Shown: positions 23,332 to 34,030 of the stretch, in pieces
How the letters are laid out: the number at the start of each line of letters is the position of its first letter
How positions within the stretch are numbered: position 1 is the stretch's first letter
NCBI GenBank assembly: GCA_031216445.1
Contig: CM062215.1
Location: forward strand, 7,896,001 to 7,960,000
DNA: 64,000 bases
Source: Lateolabrax maculatus
Lineage: Eukaryota; Chordata; Actinopteri; Acropomatiformes; Lateolabracidae
Direction: 5' to 3'
Program-made: the position numbers and the translations under genes
The notes under the pieces: model-generated
Told to the model about the DNA's origin: nothing
What the model saw: only the letters and a program-made list of their open reading frames with translations
The model's database searches: none

Positions 23332-23972
23332 GGATCCAGTCCCACACCACAAATGGTAAACAGTTGTTGAGAAAGTCCTCTCGCAGCAGTCTCACACATC
23401 CTGAACGTGCAGTACATTTGCTCGGCTGGAGTAGCCTGAAACCCACTTTGATGAAAACCGTAGTGTAATGAGGAATGGCTTCTATGGCCATGACTCATTG
23501 TGTTTTTCCCGTGTTTTTTTTTTTCTCCATAATTTATCTAACATACAGTCAGAAAGAATTTACTTTTTTAAAATGTTTTTTGTGATGCTCTACTGATCAT
23601 CAAGGGGGTCATTTATCTTTATGGCTGCCCCCCATTCCTCTTATAGAGGGGTCAGGGACAGCAGCACATGGTATCTGTGATGAAATTGATTTTGCGTCTT
23701 GCTCAAGGACACTTTGGATATACAGGGCCAAACCTGGGACATTTTCGTGACCATTAACATGCAATAAATGAAATAAACATGGACTTAAAACCACCTGGTG
23801 AATAATGTATTGATATTGATAGTATTGATTCTAGATCAGAATCTTGATCAGAATGAAGCTACTTTTTCATGAGTGACCCTGAATACAACTGGGTGTCATT
23901 AAACAGAGGATGTCTACCTGAGCCGTCGTGGAAAGCCAACACGTTCCACAGATTCCTGCCTGGTTCGAAGCA
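23332..23972. other. Unassigned non-coding stretch
   Basis: No gene, repeat family or motif cluster recognised. Confidence 0.45.
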
Positions 23973-24018
23973 CAAAAAAAAAAAAAAGAAAGAAAGAAAG
24001 AAAAAGAAAAGAAAAAAG
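23973..24018. repeat. Poly-A followed by (GAAA)n
   Basis: A run of A passing into GAAA tetramers and a degenerate A/G tail. No retroposon body is visible upstream on the plus strand. Confidence 0.95.
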
Positions 24019-24429
24019 ATCATTTGTGGATAATTGCAACCACATTTTTCAAGACACACTCCAGTTCTTGGATGACCAACGAGATGTCTGATCAGACAAA
24101 GAAAGAGTGATGGGTCAAACAAAGGTAAAGCAACTCCGCTCTATCATTAATTTCAAGAAGCTCCTGCTTTAATCTTTTTTATTTTATTGATCCTTGCGGA
24201 ACAATGGCCCATATTCCTCCCAGGCTCCCTCTGATCCTCCAGTCCCTCTGTCTTCCACTCTTTATCTTTCTATCATATGGATGAAGAAATGAACCATTAC
24301 AGGCTGTAGAAGTGAGCTTATTCTACTAGCCATCTGGCTTCAATGAAATGAGCTGGACTAGTAGTCCGACATGTCAGGAGTCCAAAGGGTTTGAAACGTG
24401 TTTACTGACTACAGAAAAGGCCAGTCAGC

Positions 24430-24880
24430 AAATGTGAACTGCGTCTGGTTCTTAAATCACATAGTCGTGTCTCGTTTCACACTGAATTCCCAAAGGGATA
24501 ATCACAGTTGAGCAACAGTAAACACTGTCCCCGACAAATGATGAAGTTGCTAATTCGATTAATGAATTGCCAACAAATATGGGACTTTGTTTTTTGTGAT
24601 TTTGAAAGCAGGAATGCGGCAGTGATTTGTAACAGTTCTGAGATGTTGATCTTCCTCAAGATTTCTGCAAAATTCAAAAATCAAGCAGAATAATTTTAAA
24701 AATGAAAGATGCATCTTTCCAGTATGTTGTGCCAACTATTCTCTTCACCCTTTCTGCACGGTCAAAACACATGACCTCCATGACTGAACATCAAATGATT
24801 CTAAAATTAGACGGGGACCTGGCCTTAATTGATTCAAATCTTAATCAGCGGTGTATGAGATAGAATACGGGAACAAAGGG
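24430..24880. promoter_or_regulatory. Candidate CNE rich in homeodomain-type TAAT words
   Basis: AT-rich, repeat-free block with GCTAATTCGATTAATGAATT near 24550 and CCTTAATTGATTCAAATC near 24823. It holds dense TAAT/ATTA cores and no simple repeats. Short frames on both strands are unrecognised. Homeodomain binding is inferred from motif match only. Confidence 0.4.
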
Positions 24881-25111
24881 CAGACCCAGACCATCATTTC
24901 CCATGTGCCTGCATCCCTGAATGCACTCAAAATACAGGTCTGCATGCATGCAAACATACACAGCACGGATACATAGGAGATGATGTGTGTGCACATGTGG
25001 AAATATACACAAAGACGTCTACATGTAGGCGGACACGTGAGCGCACAAACAGAATCCAGGTGCTTTTGGGGCTGTTGTCAGGTTTTCAGTGTCGGTTGTG
25101 GTTTCAGTCAT

Positions 25112-25119
25112 CACACACA

Positions 25120-25153
<34 letters not shown>
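25112..25153. repeat. (CA)n microsatellite
   Basis: CA run with one TC interruption at 25120-25122. Confidence 0.96.
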
Positions 25154-25155
<2 letters not shown>

Positions 25156-25289
25156 CTCAGAGGTCCTTGAGCAAATTCCTCGCAAAACCAGCTTCTCCTC
25201 CACAGTCCATGTGGATGCAATTCTTGGGTATTTAGAGCGGAAAGTCTCCACAGGGCTACTGGAGAGAAGTCGAAATTAAAACACAGCAC

Positions 25290-25870
25290 AGTACATCTCC
25301 CGTGCTAATTAGCAGTTAGAAGTCCCTCGTGTCTCCTGTTTGACAGCAGATAGTAAACAGAGACGCTCTTTGTTGTGGGCCCGGATTGATCGGTGCTCCT
25401 TGTCTGTCGGCCGGGATGCGGGGTGTCTCCGGACGTGTGGGAATGCGAATGTGTCCTCTTTCGGCGCCTCAAAGCGCGCCCATTCATTCCGGCTCTCACT
25501 GGCGGGCTGCAGTGAAGCGTAAATGAGGTTATATTCGGGAAGATCAGACCCATCGCGGAGACAAAGGGGAGCGGGGCAAAAAAAGCCAGTGGCGCGTTGT
25601 TGTGTCTAGGACGCCTGCCTTGTTGATGAGCTGCACTCACATGACACTGAACTCTGGAGGACCTCGCTTTGATCGCGCCTCGGGCAGGCAGTCACCTGTC
25701 TGTGGCCTTTCAACCTTTTCTCACAAACAGCTGTTTAGCTGTCAAAGCCCAGTCAATTTCTGCCAATTCACTTAATCTATACCAGGCCTCACCTTTGATC
25801 CCGAGGCGCACAGGGTAGTCGGAGAAAAAGCAGGGCGGTTTCCCTGCCTTGTCCCGTTTACAAGAAGCCG
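25290..25870. promoter_or_regulatory. CpG-enriched CNE-like block
   Basis: Balanced, repeat-free sequence with many CpGs between 25380 and 25620. The part at 25725-25790 (CACAAACAGCTGTTTAGCTG, then AATTCACTTAATC) looks strongly constrained and contains an E-box CAGCTG. A minus-strand frame crosses the right end (see the 51-bp exon candidate at 25793-25843). Confidence 0.35.
25793..25843 (-). CDS. Possible 51-bp microexon, unknown
   Basis: The minus strand reads GGCAG | GGAAACCGC and ATCAAAG | GTGAGGCC, an acceptor and a good donor around 51 bases. The open frame encodes KPPCFFSDYPVRLGIK. The frame is also open beyond both ends, from 25925 to 25710, and the sequence lies in a CNE-like block, so the splice signals may be coincidental. 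Confidence 0.15.
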
Positions 25871-26283
25871 AGAAAGGCGTCCACCCCTTCCAACGGCCCC
25901 ATGGCTGGACTCTCAGCCAGGGCATCTAGTTCCCTCCCACCCCTCTTTGGCCATGTGCTGCCCTGTCCTTTACTCTGTTTGTATCATATCCATTCATGCC
26001 TGTCTCATCTCTTTCATCTCATCCGTCTCTTTCTCCCCCTGCATCCTCTTGATGGCGGCGGGGTTTTTTTGGGGGGGGTCTGCTGTTGCACCCTATCGTT
26101 CTGGCCCCGATTTCTGGGTCTCCGGGTGGAAACAGATGCTAGGAGAATCGTTAAAACTTTGGTAAATTTTTTCCGCTCTATAAAAAGAAATTAAGTTTGG
26201 ATGTAGAGTTAGGGAAGAGGTGTTTGAGACGGGGGGAAAGGAGTACAGTAAATTGGGACAAATAGTGAGACGTAAAGGGGCAG

Positions 26284-26442
26284 TTTTTTTTTTTTTTTTT
26301 CTCAAGATGATGCTTTACTAGTGAGTGCCTCCTTCTCATTTGATGTTTGGCTGGAGACAGAGGTACCTGCCATGAATGAATGGGCTACACAGAGCAGTCC
26401 TTGTTCCTGTAACTCTGTGCATCAGCTTTTTTTTTTTTTTTT
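26284..26442. repeat. Two poly-T tracts
   Basis: T runs at 26284-26300 and 26427-26442, with ordinary sequence between. Confidence 0.95.
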
Positions 26443-26519
26443 CTCCTGTAAACTCATATTCCTGTCAGGGGCCTCCCATATGTGCTGTGCAATGTGTGCT
26501 TTGTCAGGGAGGAAAGAGA

Positions 26520-26800
26520 GGCTGAAAGAAGAGATAGATCTTTAGGGAAGGTGCAAGCTCTCTTTTCACTGTCACTGCCCGCTTTAATGCTGAGTCTGCA
26601 CATTTCCCCTCCTTCGGATTGTAATGGAAAGTTCTGGAGAGGCTGTAATGGAAGAATAAGCTCAACAAAGTTGACACACAAGTCCAGCCGCTAATTGAAG
26701 GAATGCAGTCAAGGCAGAGCTGCTGCGTTGTTTTTGACACTGATTTAAAGCAAAGAGTGGCTACTGTTACTTTAGCAATTAAGATAAAATAAAACTGGGC
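26520..26800. promoter_or_regulatory. CNE-like block
   Basis: Low-repeat sequence including CCGCTAATTGAAGGAATGC near 26688 and TTTAGCAATTAAGATAA near 26770. No coding frame recognised. Confidence 0.3.
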
Positions 26801-26929
26801 AGCAAAAGAGTCAGTGAAGTGATTAGTCCAAGCTACTACTCTCGTGTTTAAAGTCCTCGCATTGCTTTCGTCCGTATCTTCCAGTGTGTGTTATACCTGC
26901 TGCCTTTGTGTTTAAATCGTGACTTAAGA

Positions 26930-27270
26930 GGATTGTCTGTTGGAGCGGTGGAGGGATTTCTCTGCCAACCTCCACTCTCAGCCCAGAAACTCTGCATTCC
27001 AGCGTCTCTGCAATGCTGCTGATGGGTCCAGATTCCAGCACTCAGAAAAACGAGAGCGAAATAAGCTCTTTCTATTGATTTTTCTTGGGTTTGGAATTTC
27101 CTTTTCCCGGCATCCTTCTGGTGTCAAGATGCTGGCTCCCAGGTTTACGCTGAGGTGCCCGGCCGAAAGGTACGAGTCAATTTGTCTGTCAGTCAGAATA
27201 ATAATAACTGCAAAGCTTATATTGCTCCATATATGGAGCGATTCAAGGCTGTGCTGCACATCCTCATAGT
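26930..27270. promoter_or_regulatory. CNE-like block with a palindromic CArG box
   Basis: Repeat-free block ending in GCTCCATATATGGAGC at 27224-27239, a perfect 16-base palindrome whose centre CCATATATGG (27227-27236) fits the serum response factor consensus CC(A/T)6GG exactly. Frames on both strands are open but unrecognised. Confidence 0.4.
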
Positions 27271-28780
27271 TTTCTGGAAATCATGATTTCAGGAAGCTCT
27301 CAACTTACTAAATATGTGACACTAACTTGAGGTTTCAAATGAGGCCTCATTTTGGATTAGAAAGTAATGCTCAAGTGGCAATTCTTCAACAGTTTCATAA
27401 GGTTTATAGTAATACTGTCAGCGTATAGTATAGAATATCTGATTTAAACTGGACCATGAGCTCGGTGTGTCAACACAGGGAGCAGTCTAAGAACTGGAAA
27501 GTTTCCAGTTCCAACAGCACCCCTGATTATTGATCTTTGTCTAACCTTTGACCTCAGCTTTGGGGAAAATTAAAGGCTCCAGTCAACACTCAGCCCAAGT
27601 GGTCAAGTCTCCAAAGGATTAGATATAATATCACCACCAAGGTCCAGAAAGTAGCCACTTGAAACTGAACAATCAAACTTTATTTGGGCAGTCCAATACA
27701 AAAAGCAAATGTATTCCATGGCCACAGAAAACATTAACATATTGTAAAATACCAGAAATCAAATATTGTTACATTATTAATTTAAAAAAAATGTAATATG
27801 GTCCCCAGGATCCCAGTCTTAATTTTCTCTTTTGATTTTTACCAAAGCCTACACTCCCATGTAGTTATATTGTGGAGAATGAGGTCTAATGGATATATGT
27901 GGCTGACACTGGACTGGTTTCCCTCCCAATTCTGCTGGAAAGAAACAGACGGGCCCATATGACTCTAGTTATCTCAGATTCTTGGTTGGAGAAAGTAGAA
28001 CTTTTGTTTCACATTCTTGAACATGATGGGTTTATTTCAACCAGCACTCAAAGAAAAATACACAGAGGGAAGTGTGTTTCGGACTAAATGCCCTGTGCTC
28101 TCTCGCAAAGAAAACGCCGGTCAGGTCCTTGGTTTGTGGGCATCTGTGTATGCACATGCGTGTGTGAGTCTGCACGTGACTGCATTGTAATTGAATATTA
28201 AAATAACTCAGGAGCACACTAAGGAATATTGCCTTTAGACTCATAATTGAAGCTCCAGTTAGCAGCAAGTATGGGTTTGTATATTTGACAAACTACTCAA
28301 AATTATAGCCATTATTGCTGGTGCAATTGACAGGTAAACTGCATTATAAACAGATTATTTTAGTCTATTATTCTAAACATTAACACATTACAAACATTAG
28401 AAAATCATCCATATACTTCTGTGCATTTATATTTTTTCACTAAATCACATTATGAACTGAAATAATAGGGAACCCTGGGTCCCCTTGTGTGTTAATCCGG
28501 CCAACTGTCCAACTACTACAACAAGATAAAAGTCAGTCACGTTGCAAATATCTGATAATGAAGTGGTAACTTACAGCATATTTGCTGTTTTACAGTTCCA
28601 ATAAACTTGTGTCTGGCAGGCTGAGTTGTTCAGCTGGGCAACATTTTTTTACGTGGTCACTGAGAGACTAAGGGTGTTTCTCAGCACATCCACCTCCGGA
28701 AAGTGTGAAACAATGACTGGAAGAGTCGTACTGCCCTCTGTTATTGACCAGGGAATTGAATCACACCGTGCGGTTTGCCA
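27271..28780. other. AT-rich non-coding stretch
   Basis: About 1.5 kb with no gene recognised. An AATAAA on the minus strand near 27678, preceded by unremarkable AT-rich DNA, could be a chance polyadenylation signal. Confidence 0.4.
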
Positions 28781-29086
28781 TTAGTCAGCCCTCATCGCTT
28801 CCTCTTTTGTGTCCTCGTGAGCCACCGTGTCGTTAACAAGTTTCATCAAAATAAACCCCCCTTCCTGTTCCTCTCCGCATCCCCTGCCCAGTCTCTCCCA
28901 TGGAAATGATGGGTGGTGTGCAGGTGTGGTGAGCTCCAGACTGGCGTCACTGATGATATCAGAGGGGAAGTTGTGGTTGGGCGGTCGTGGCACTTCAGGG
29001 ATGCCGAGATTCTGGTTTATGCCAATTTGAGAGATGATCCTTACATCATTGAAACAAATGTGTAATGGGGGAAGTTGGCAGATTTG
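28781..29086 (-). CDS. Open frame of about 100 codons, unknown
   Basis: The minus frame is open from just after a TGA at 29087-29089 to the stop at 28781. It contains NDVRIISQIGINQNLGIPEV followed by PRPPNHNFPSDIISDASLEL, which reads like protein. There is no ATG near the start and no clear splice pair, and the family is unknown. It could equally be a conserved non-coding block that happens to lack stops. Confidence 0.15.
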   Translation of the reverse strand, partial: QICQLPPLHICFNDVRIISQIGINQNLGIPEVPRPPNHNFPSDIISDASLELTTPAHHPSFPWERLGRGCGEEQEGGFILMKLVNDTVAHEDTKEEAMRAD

Positions 29087-29399
29087 TCATTTTAAGAAGG
29101 ATTTCCCCCTGTTTTCTCTCACAAACAGTGAGACCGTTTGTCGGGCATTTTTTCATTTTATTTATGAATTGAAAAGGGGATATGAATCTGGGAACTAAAT
29201 GTGGGAAAAGATGAATAAGATTACAACATTTTATTCCATTTAGGGCACTTTCTAAACCAGCTGTTTTAGTTATTTAGAAAAGCAGTTTGTACGGTCAGAG
29301 TCTTACATTCAAGTGTTTTTTTTCTCCTTAACTTTCTCTGGTTTTGATAGTAGTTGCAGCTCTTAATTACTTCAAGAAATCTTGGAGTATCCTCTATAA

Positions 29400-29450
29400 A
29401 ACTCTCTCTCTCTCCTCTTTATCTCTCTGTCTCTTGCTTTATTTGTCTCT
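29400..29450. repeat. (CT)n-rich tract
   Basis: Interrupted CT dinucleotides and TCTC words. Confidence 0.85.
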
Positions 29451-29459
29451 AAAGGGTAG

Positions 29460-29990
29460 AGCGGTTAGGTGACTCCATTAGTATTCTGACTTTCCCTGGG
29501 AAATGGTCTCATAAACAGCTGGGAGCCACAGCAGGGACCAGGCACACAATGCACGATGTGTGTGTGTGACTTCATATGCCACGACAAACTACAGGCTTAC
29601 TACTCTGTTACACACCAACCCACATACGGGCGCGTTAAATAGGCTGATACTAAGTCACCTTTATTAATCCGGGAGCTGGTTGCGTGTGAATGTTAGTATT
29701 TACACTATGAGACGCCCAAAGGTGCACAGCAGGGCATTTTGCATCACTAAGCACAACTTATGACGTAGTTCGGGCACAATGCATGTAAGGCTGGGCTTGA
29801 GTCACACACAAAAAAGAACGTCTTAAAAACAAAGTGACATTTCCCTGGCTTAATACCTACGTCATTAAAGTAATGATCTGCTTGAAAAGCTGTTGGGTGC
29901 CTGGTTAACAGCTTTGATTGTTCCGTGCCATGGGGCAGGATTTGTGTGAATATCTGCGCAAAAAAACTGGAAAGGATGTGATTTGTTTGA
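29460..29990. promoter_or_regulatory. Two CNE-like segments
   Basis: Segments 29475-29560 (CATAAACAGCTGGGAGCC) and 29855-29960 (TTAACAGCTTTGATTGTTCC) are repeat-free with E-box and SOX/TCF-like words. The middle part is ordinary. Confidence 0.25.
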
Positions 29991-30059
29991 CTAATCAAAG
30001 AGAGTTTTCATCCGTGTAGTCACAGTCAGCATCCCACATCCCTTTGAAACTCTCTTTCT

Positions 30060-30600
30060 GCATGTCAATTGTACATTTAAGGGAGATTATTAGTAATAAA
30101 GGCTTTGACCTGGATTCACCTCACTGTACTCCATGAAATATGTAAACATTTTGCATAGGGCGTGAATTTCATTTAACATTTCTAAACAAGGAGATACCGT
30201 GACCATCAGAACTTTAAACTTGATGATGGATGAACGCTTTCCTCGAAAACCAGCGGCACAGGACAACCCGAGGAGCACAATATTTGGGGTTGAATGGAAG
30301 TTAAAGATTCATGGAGCCAAGTTCTCATCGAGACAGGGTCTATGTGGGCAGGAGTGGTGACAGCCTGCCCTTTGAATTGGCATCCCCGGTGATGGACGTT
30401 TTGCCAGGGTCAACAGCAAACACTCTAGTAGGCCATTTGAGACGTGGCTGCTTCTTATGCAACGGGCTGTTTCCGAGAAAGTCGCTTTTGTCTGGCCATA
30501 TGGCTTGAGGGCAGCAGATCCTCCAGTTGATAAAGAATAGTGCTTGTAAAGGCGGCGCAACAATTTAAAGGCACTAAAAAAATACCGTAGAATATGTCAT
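30060..30600. promoter_or_regulatory. CNE-like block
   Basis: Half a kilobase of low-repeat sequence; examples are GGAGATTATTAGTAATAAAG near 30080, GGCCATTTGAGACGTGGC near 30430 and CCAGTTGATAAAGAATAG near 30522. Short frames on both strands have no recognised domain. Confidence 0.35.
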
Positions 30601-30859
30601 TAACTGGAACAAAAGGGGTGCTATGTAGGGTTTGTGTGAGGTCGGTAACCTCAAAGACCAGGCATCAGATATGGACAGTGACAGGTGGCAAGCACTTTAA
30701 ATCGCATGTAAGTATGCAAAGGCGTGAGGTAGCTGCTCGGCTCATCTTCTGACACAAGAAGCTCCAGCCTTCTTTCCCCAAGTGTCTGATGGTTTCGCAG
30801 CGAGCTTCACATTCCTCTCCTCTCCCCACAGGCCTCAGCCGCAACTTGTTACCTAACCA
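30601..30859. other. Unassigned stretch between CNE-like blocks
   Basis: No gene or repeat recognised. Confidence 0.4.
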
Positions 30860-31260
30860 GTGCTAAAGTTGTATATCTCTGTAACATATTTACCTGAAAC
30901 GGCTTGACCCCTGTTTGAGCCTGGGCAGCAATTGCGACGGCAGAGGCCCGGGTTTTCTTGAAAGCAATCAGAGCTTCTCAAACAAATGTGCACTAACTGG
31001 GTTTTTTTTTTTTTTTTTAAAGCAGTGTTCCCGATGCAGCTTTGCTCTTAAGACACATTTTATTTCATTAATAAAACAAATATGAATGTATCCCGGCGCT
31101 GTGCAGAGGGATGTTTATTCAGCTTTTCAGCACTCGACAAGGCTCGAGCCTGCTGAGGCCTTAACGCAACACTGGTTCAGTTAATCAGGGGCCAGCAGCT
31201 CCCACTGACAGTTACACTCAGTTTGGGTTTATTACCTTCACACATACCAAGTGACCTCTG
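30860..31260. promoter_or_regulatory. CNE-like block interrupted by poly-T
   Basis: A T run at 31002-31018 splits the block. The right half (TTTCATTAATAAAACAAATATG near 31066; TTCAGTTAATCAGGGGCC near 31177) has homeodomain-type words. Confidence 0.3.
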
Positions 31261-32220
31261 GTAGTCTGCTGGGTACCATAACACTGAATGCTGTATGAAT
31301 TTGTACCACATTGTTCCAGCACATTGTCATTTAGCCATGTAGTATTCAGTGTTGAACTCTTCATCTACTGGGGTGATACCATTCACTTGCTTCAGGAGGT
31401 TTAATTGCAATAAGTGTCATCTATCTCTAAAAAAAAAGGCAGAACACTCCTTTAGTATAGTGGAAATTATGCTTAATTGCATTTTTTTTTTCAGTTTACT
31501 TTTTTAAAGTATCACTATAAGACTCAAAACCAAATTTACCGACTTGTTATGATAGATATATTTTGCAGTGCAAGACATAGCACTGGGCAGAACTCCTCAT
31601 TCTTTCTCATGCTTCAAATTATGTGAGGTATTTGGAAAAAGGAACTAAAATGTGTCCCCAGTGGATCCAGAGTGCGCAAGGGTATAAACTCTCGCTTAGG
31701 AAAAACACTGAGGATATGTCATTAAAATCTGAGAGGAAGCACAACAGATGGGAGAGACAGCCTCGCAAGTTATTACTGAGAGGGAGAGACAGAGTTAACC
31801 GACTCCGTAACTCACTCGGCTCTTCTTTCGCTTCCCATAATGAATGTCTTCTCGTGAGTAGCGTCGGCGATCCTCCCTTCGGACGCCGGCCCACGCTTTA
31901 GCCATCAAAACACAGCGAGTCCCAGAGAACGCATGCTTAGATAATTACTGTGTAAATCATGCCAATCAATTACCCAAGTAAGGGAGGTAAGGAAAACAGT
32001 CTGATGAGGCCCTCGGTGGAAAACGAGTCTGGTGGTACACGCACACACATCCATGAATTCCACACTGGCACACATGCAAAAATGTATGGCTCACGGCAAA
32101 GCCCACGTGCAGACACGAGACACCATCACTCGTTCCTCCGCTCAGGGTGTCAAAATGGCGTACATGCACGTTAACGTGCGTTATGAATGGGGGTCGACCT
32201 TGAAGACACAAGGTTAAATG
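31261..32220. other. Unassigned stretch with a 14-bp palindrome
   Basis: No gene recognised despite frames of 91-92 codons on both strands at 31619-31901. GCACGTTAACGTGC at 32166-32179 is a perfect palindrome. A/CA-rich words occur at 32035-32050. Confidence 0.4.
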
Positions 32221-32420
32221 ACTCAGTGGGTTCACACACAGTGCGAGCAGCGGAAATGATGCGTGTTTGTCGACGTCCTGGAGAGCACGTGGGCTGTTTA
32301 CGCTCGCGCTTTGGTGACGTGACATCAGCGCGCCCGCATGTTTTCGGGTATCTCCGGCCTCCTTCGCTCCGCTCACCGTCCCCTGCTGGAACCCGGGCGC
32401 CGCCATGAGGGCGCTCCTCT
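32221..32420. promoter_or_regulatory. CpG-rich block, possible promoter
   Basis: By my count about 22 CpG dinucleotides fall in 200 bases, far above the surrounding DNA. It contains CACGTG (E-box) near 32287 and GGTGACGTGACATCAG (CRE/ATF-like) near 32312. No TATA box is visible. It ends in a strong translation-start context (see the 32405 entry). A 177-codon minus-strand frame (31966-32499) overlaps and is unrecognised. Confidence 0.35.
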
Positions 32421-32430
32421 TCTCCTGTGT
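32405..32430 (+). CDS. Possible first coding exon (signal-peptide-like start)
   Basis: GCCGCCATGAGG is a near-ideal vertebrate start context. The frame gives MRALLFSCV and then a stop at 32432. If GTAAAC at 32431 acts as a donor, the coding part of the exon would be 26 bases and would begin a hydrophobic leader. The next exon is not identified. The short frame could also be an upstream ORF or chance. Confidence 0.2.
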
Positions 32431-32692
32431 GTAAACAGAGTTATGTAATTGTACCGCTAGAGATGATAAATGGGCGGAGGTTAACGATGGGAATCTCACG
32501 GACGTCTACGTCAGCACACTGTGAGAAACCCCAGTGCCAGACCTCTCCTTCTAAATCATTTTGTGTGACAGAGACAAGGAGAGGAATGAAAACAGGAATG
32601 AGAGATGGAGCGGCTGTGTGGGCCAAGGAGGACAACGAGGCATGTAAACCACAGATTGAGATAGGCTAGAACAAATGAGAGCGAGTCCAAGG

Positions 32693-32738
32693 ACTGACGT
32701 CTGCTTGACCAACCGAGTACAGTGCAATAGACGTCAGT
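32693..32738. promoter_or_regulatory. Inverted pair of CRE-like sites
   Basis: ACTGACGTCT at 32693-32702 and its exact reverse complement AGACGTCAGT at 32729-32738, 26 bases apart. Each carries seven of the eight bases of the palindromic CRE TGACGTCA. Confidence 0.4.
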
Positions 32739-32739
32739 G

Positions 32740-33348
32740 ACGAAGCAATCGGCTCAGGGGAAGGATTTTCCACCTTTCACTTTTCTATGATTAATTTCCT
32801 TCCTCTGCTCCAGAGCTCTTTGTGGTGTACCTTGCTTGTCTGTACATTCTGCAGGAATCGCACAATCTCGGAGATGCTCACTAACAGATAGTTGGCAGGC
32901 GATCGGGTTGTTACACACACTCGGCACATCTCCTCCCTGCTGTCCAAGCCACGTATTTCATCTTGGCAAAGCGAGGCCTTTCCAAGAATGGAGAATGATG
33001 ACCTGAGTTATTGCTCTCTCCTGATGCAGAGGATGACCTTTTTAATTTTGTAGCTTTCAACAGTCAATAAATTACAGCTAAAACAAAGCAAAGCGAGGAT
33101 TTCATGTCCTGCTGTGAACGTCTGAATCTGCAGGAGAGCGATGACATGAACATCTGCTGCATCTTGATAGGGTTTTTGCAATTTATGCATGTAAGTGGGG
33201 CATAAGAACATGCATGCAAGTTCAAATAAGTCCACAGATGTTGCATTTGCATGAGTCTTCAGAGATGCATGAAATGACTGGATTTGCAGGCAGTCTTCAA
33301 GTTATTCAACAGTTCTCAAAGTTGTTTGAAAAGCCAAACATACACTGG
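32740..33348. other. Non-coding stretch
   Basis: Mixed sequence with no gene recognised. The part near 32760-32900 is CNE-like but without a motif cluster. Confidence 0.35.
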
Positions 33349-33549
33349 TTTCAGCTTCTTCAATGTGAGTATTTTTTGCTTTTTCTATTTTCTATTGCTG
33401 GATATAATTGAAGAAAAATCTGGACTGTTGGTCAGACAAAAGGAAGTATTTTGAAGATTTCCATGGGCTGTTGGTTGCATTTTTCATAATTCTTTGATAT
33501 TTGAAAGACTAAAAGATTAATCCTAAGGACAGTTTATTGATTGCAGCCT
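33349..33549. mobile_element. Diverged copy of a common fish dispersed repeat
   Basis: The order TTCAGCTTCTTCAATGTGAG, CTGGACTGTTGGTCAGACAA, GAAGATTTCCATGGGCTGTT, AAGACTAAAAGATTAATCC and the terminal TTGATTGCAGCC follows a very common teleost repeat that I recall, which ends in an AATCGTTGCAGCC-like sequence. It is non-coding, probably a MITE; the class is unsure. Confidence 0.65.
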
Positions 33550-33829
33550 AAGTGCATATTTTTCCACAAACTGTTAAACCAATGGATTCTGATTACTATT
33601 TGTTCCCTTTATTACATGCTCCCTAAGGCAATGAAAAGTCAAATGCTGGACAGGTTAAAGAACTGTTTTAATAACCTGGATTGATTATAATAGGTACCAG
33701 CTATCATCCCTGTCGTGTTGTAATAAAACAGGATACAATCGGCTGCCTTCAACAATCAGAGCAGATCTCGACTTTCCACACAAGCTTGTTTCCTTTTCAG
33801 AATAACACTCCGTCCAACTGAAATTCCCC
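33550..33829. other. Unassigned stretch
   Basis: No gene or repeat recognised. Confidence 0.4.
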
Positions 33830-34030
33830 CACCACACGCAACCGGGCCGGCAGCAGTCATTGTTGAGGGCGAGCGTACAATCTCGGAAGCCGCAGAGAGG
33901 GGCGGTGAGGCCCCGGCACCCAGCCCAAGAATGCAAGGTGCCAGAGCAGCAATTTCCCCCCTTCACCGGCTGCCTTAACACGCCACACACAGAGGCCATC
34001 ATTACGGCTGGAGCACACTCCCACTGAGAG
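33830..34030. promoter_or_regulatory. CNE-like block
   Basis: GC-moderate, repeat-free. AGCAGTCATTGTTGAGGGCG and the following CGTACAATCTCGG give two SOX-like cores in opposite orientation near 33853-33880. Confidence 0.3.

Noticed and set aside
27660..27690. Minus-strand AATAAAG as a gene 3' end
   Set aside because: An isolated hexamer in AT-rich DNA without an upstream exon.
31966..32499. 177-codon minus-strand open frame
   Set aside because: It is the longest frame in the window, but it crosses a CpG-rich block and CA-rich sequence, has no recognisable domain, and overlaps open frames on the other strand.
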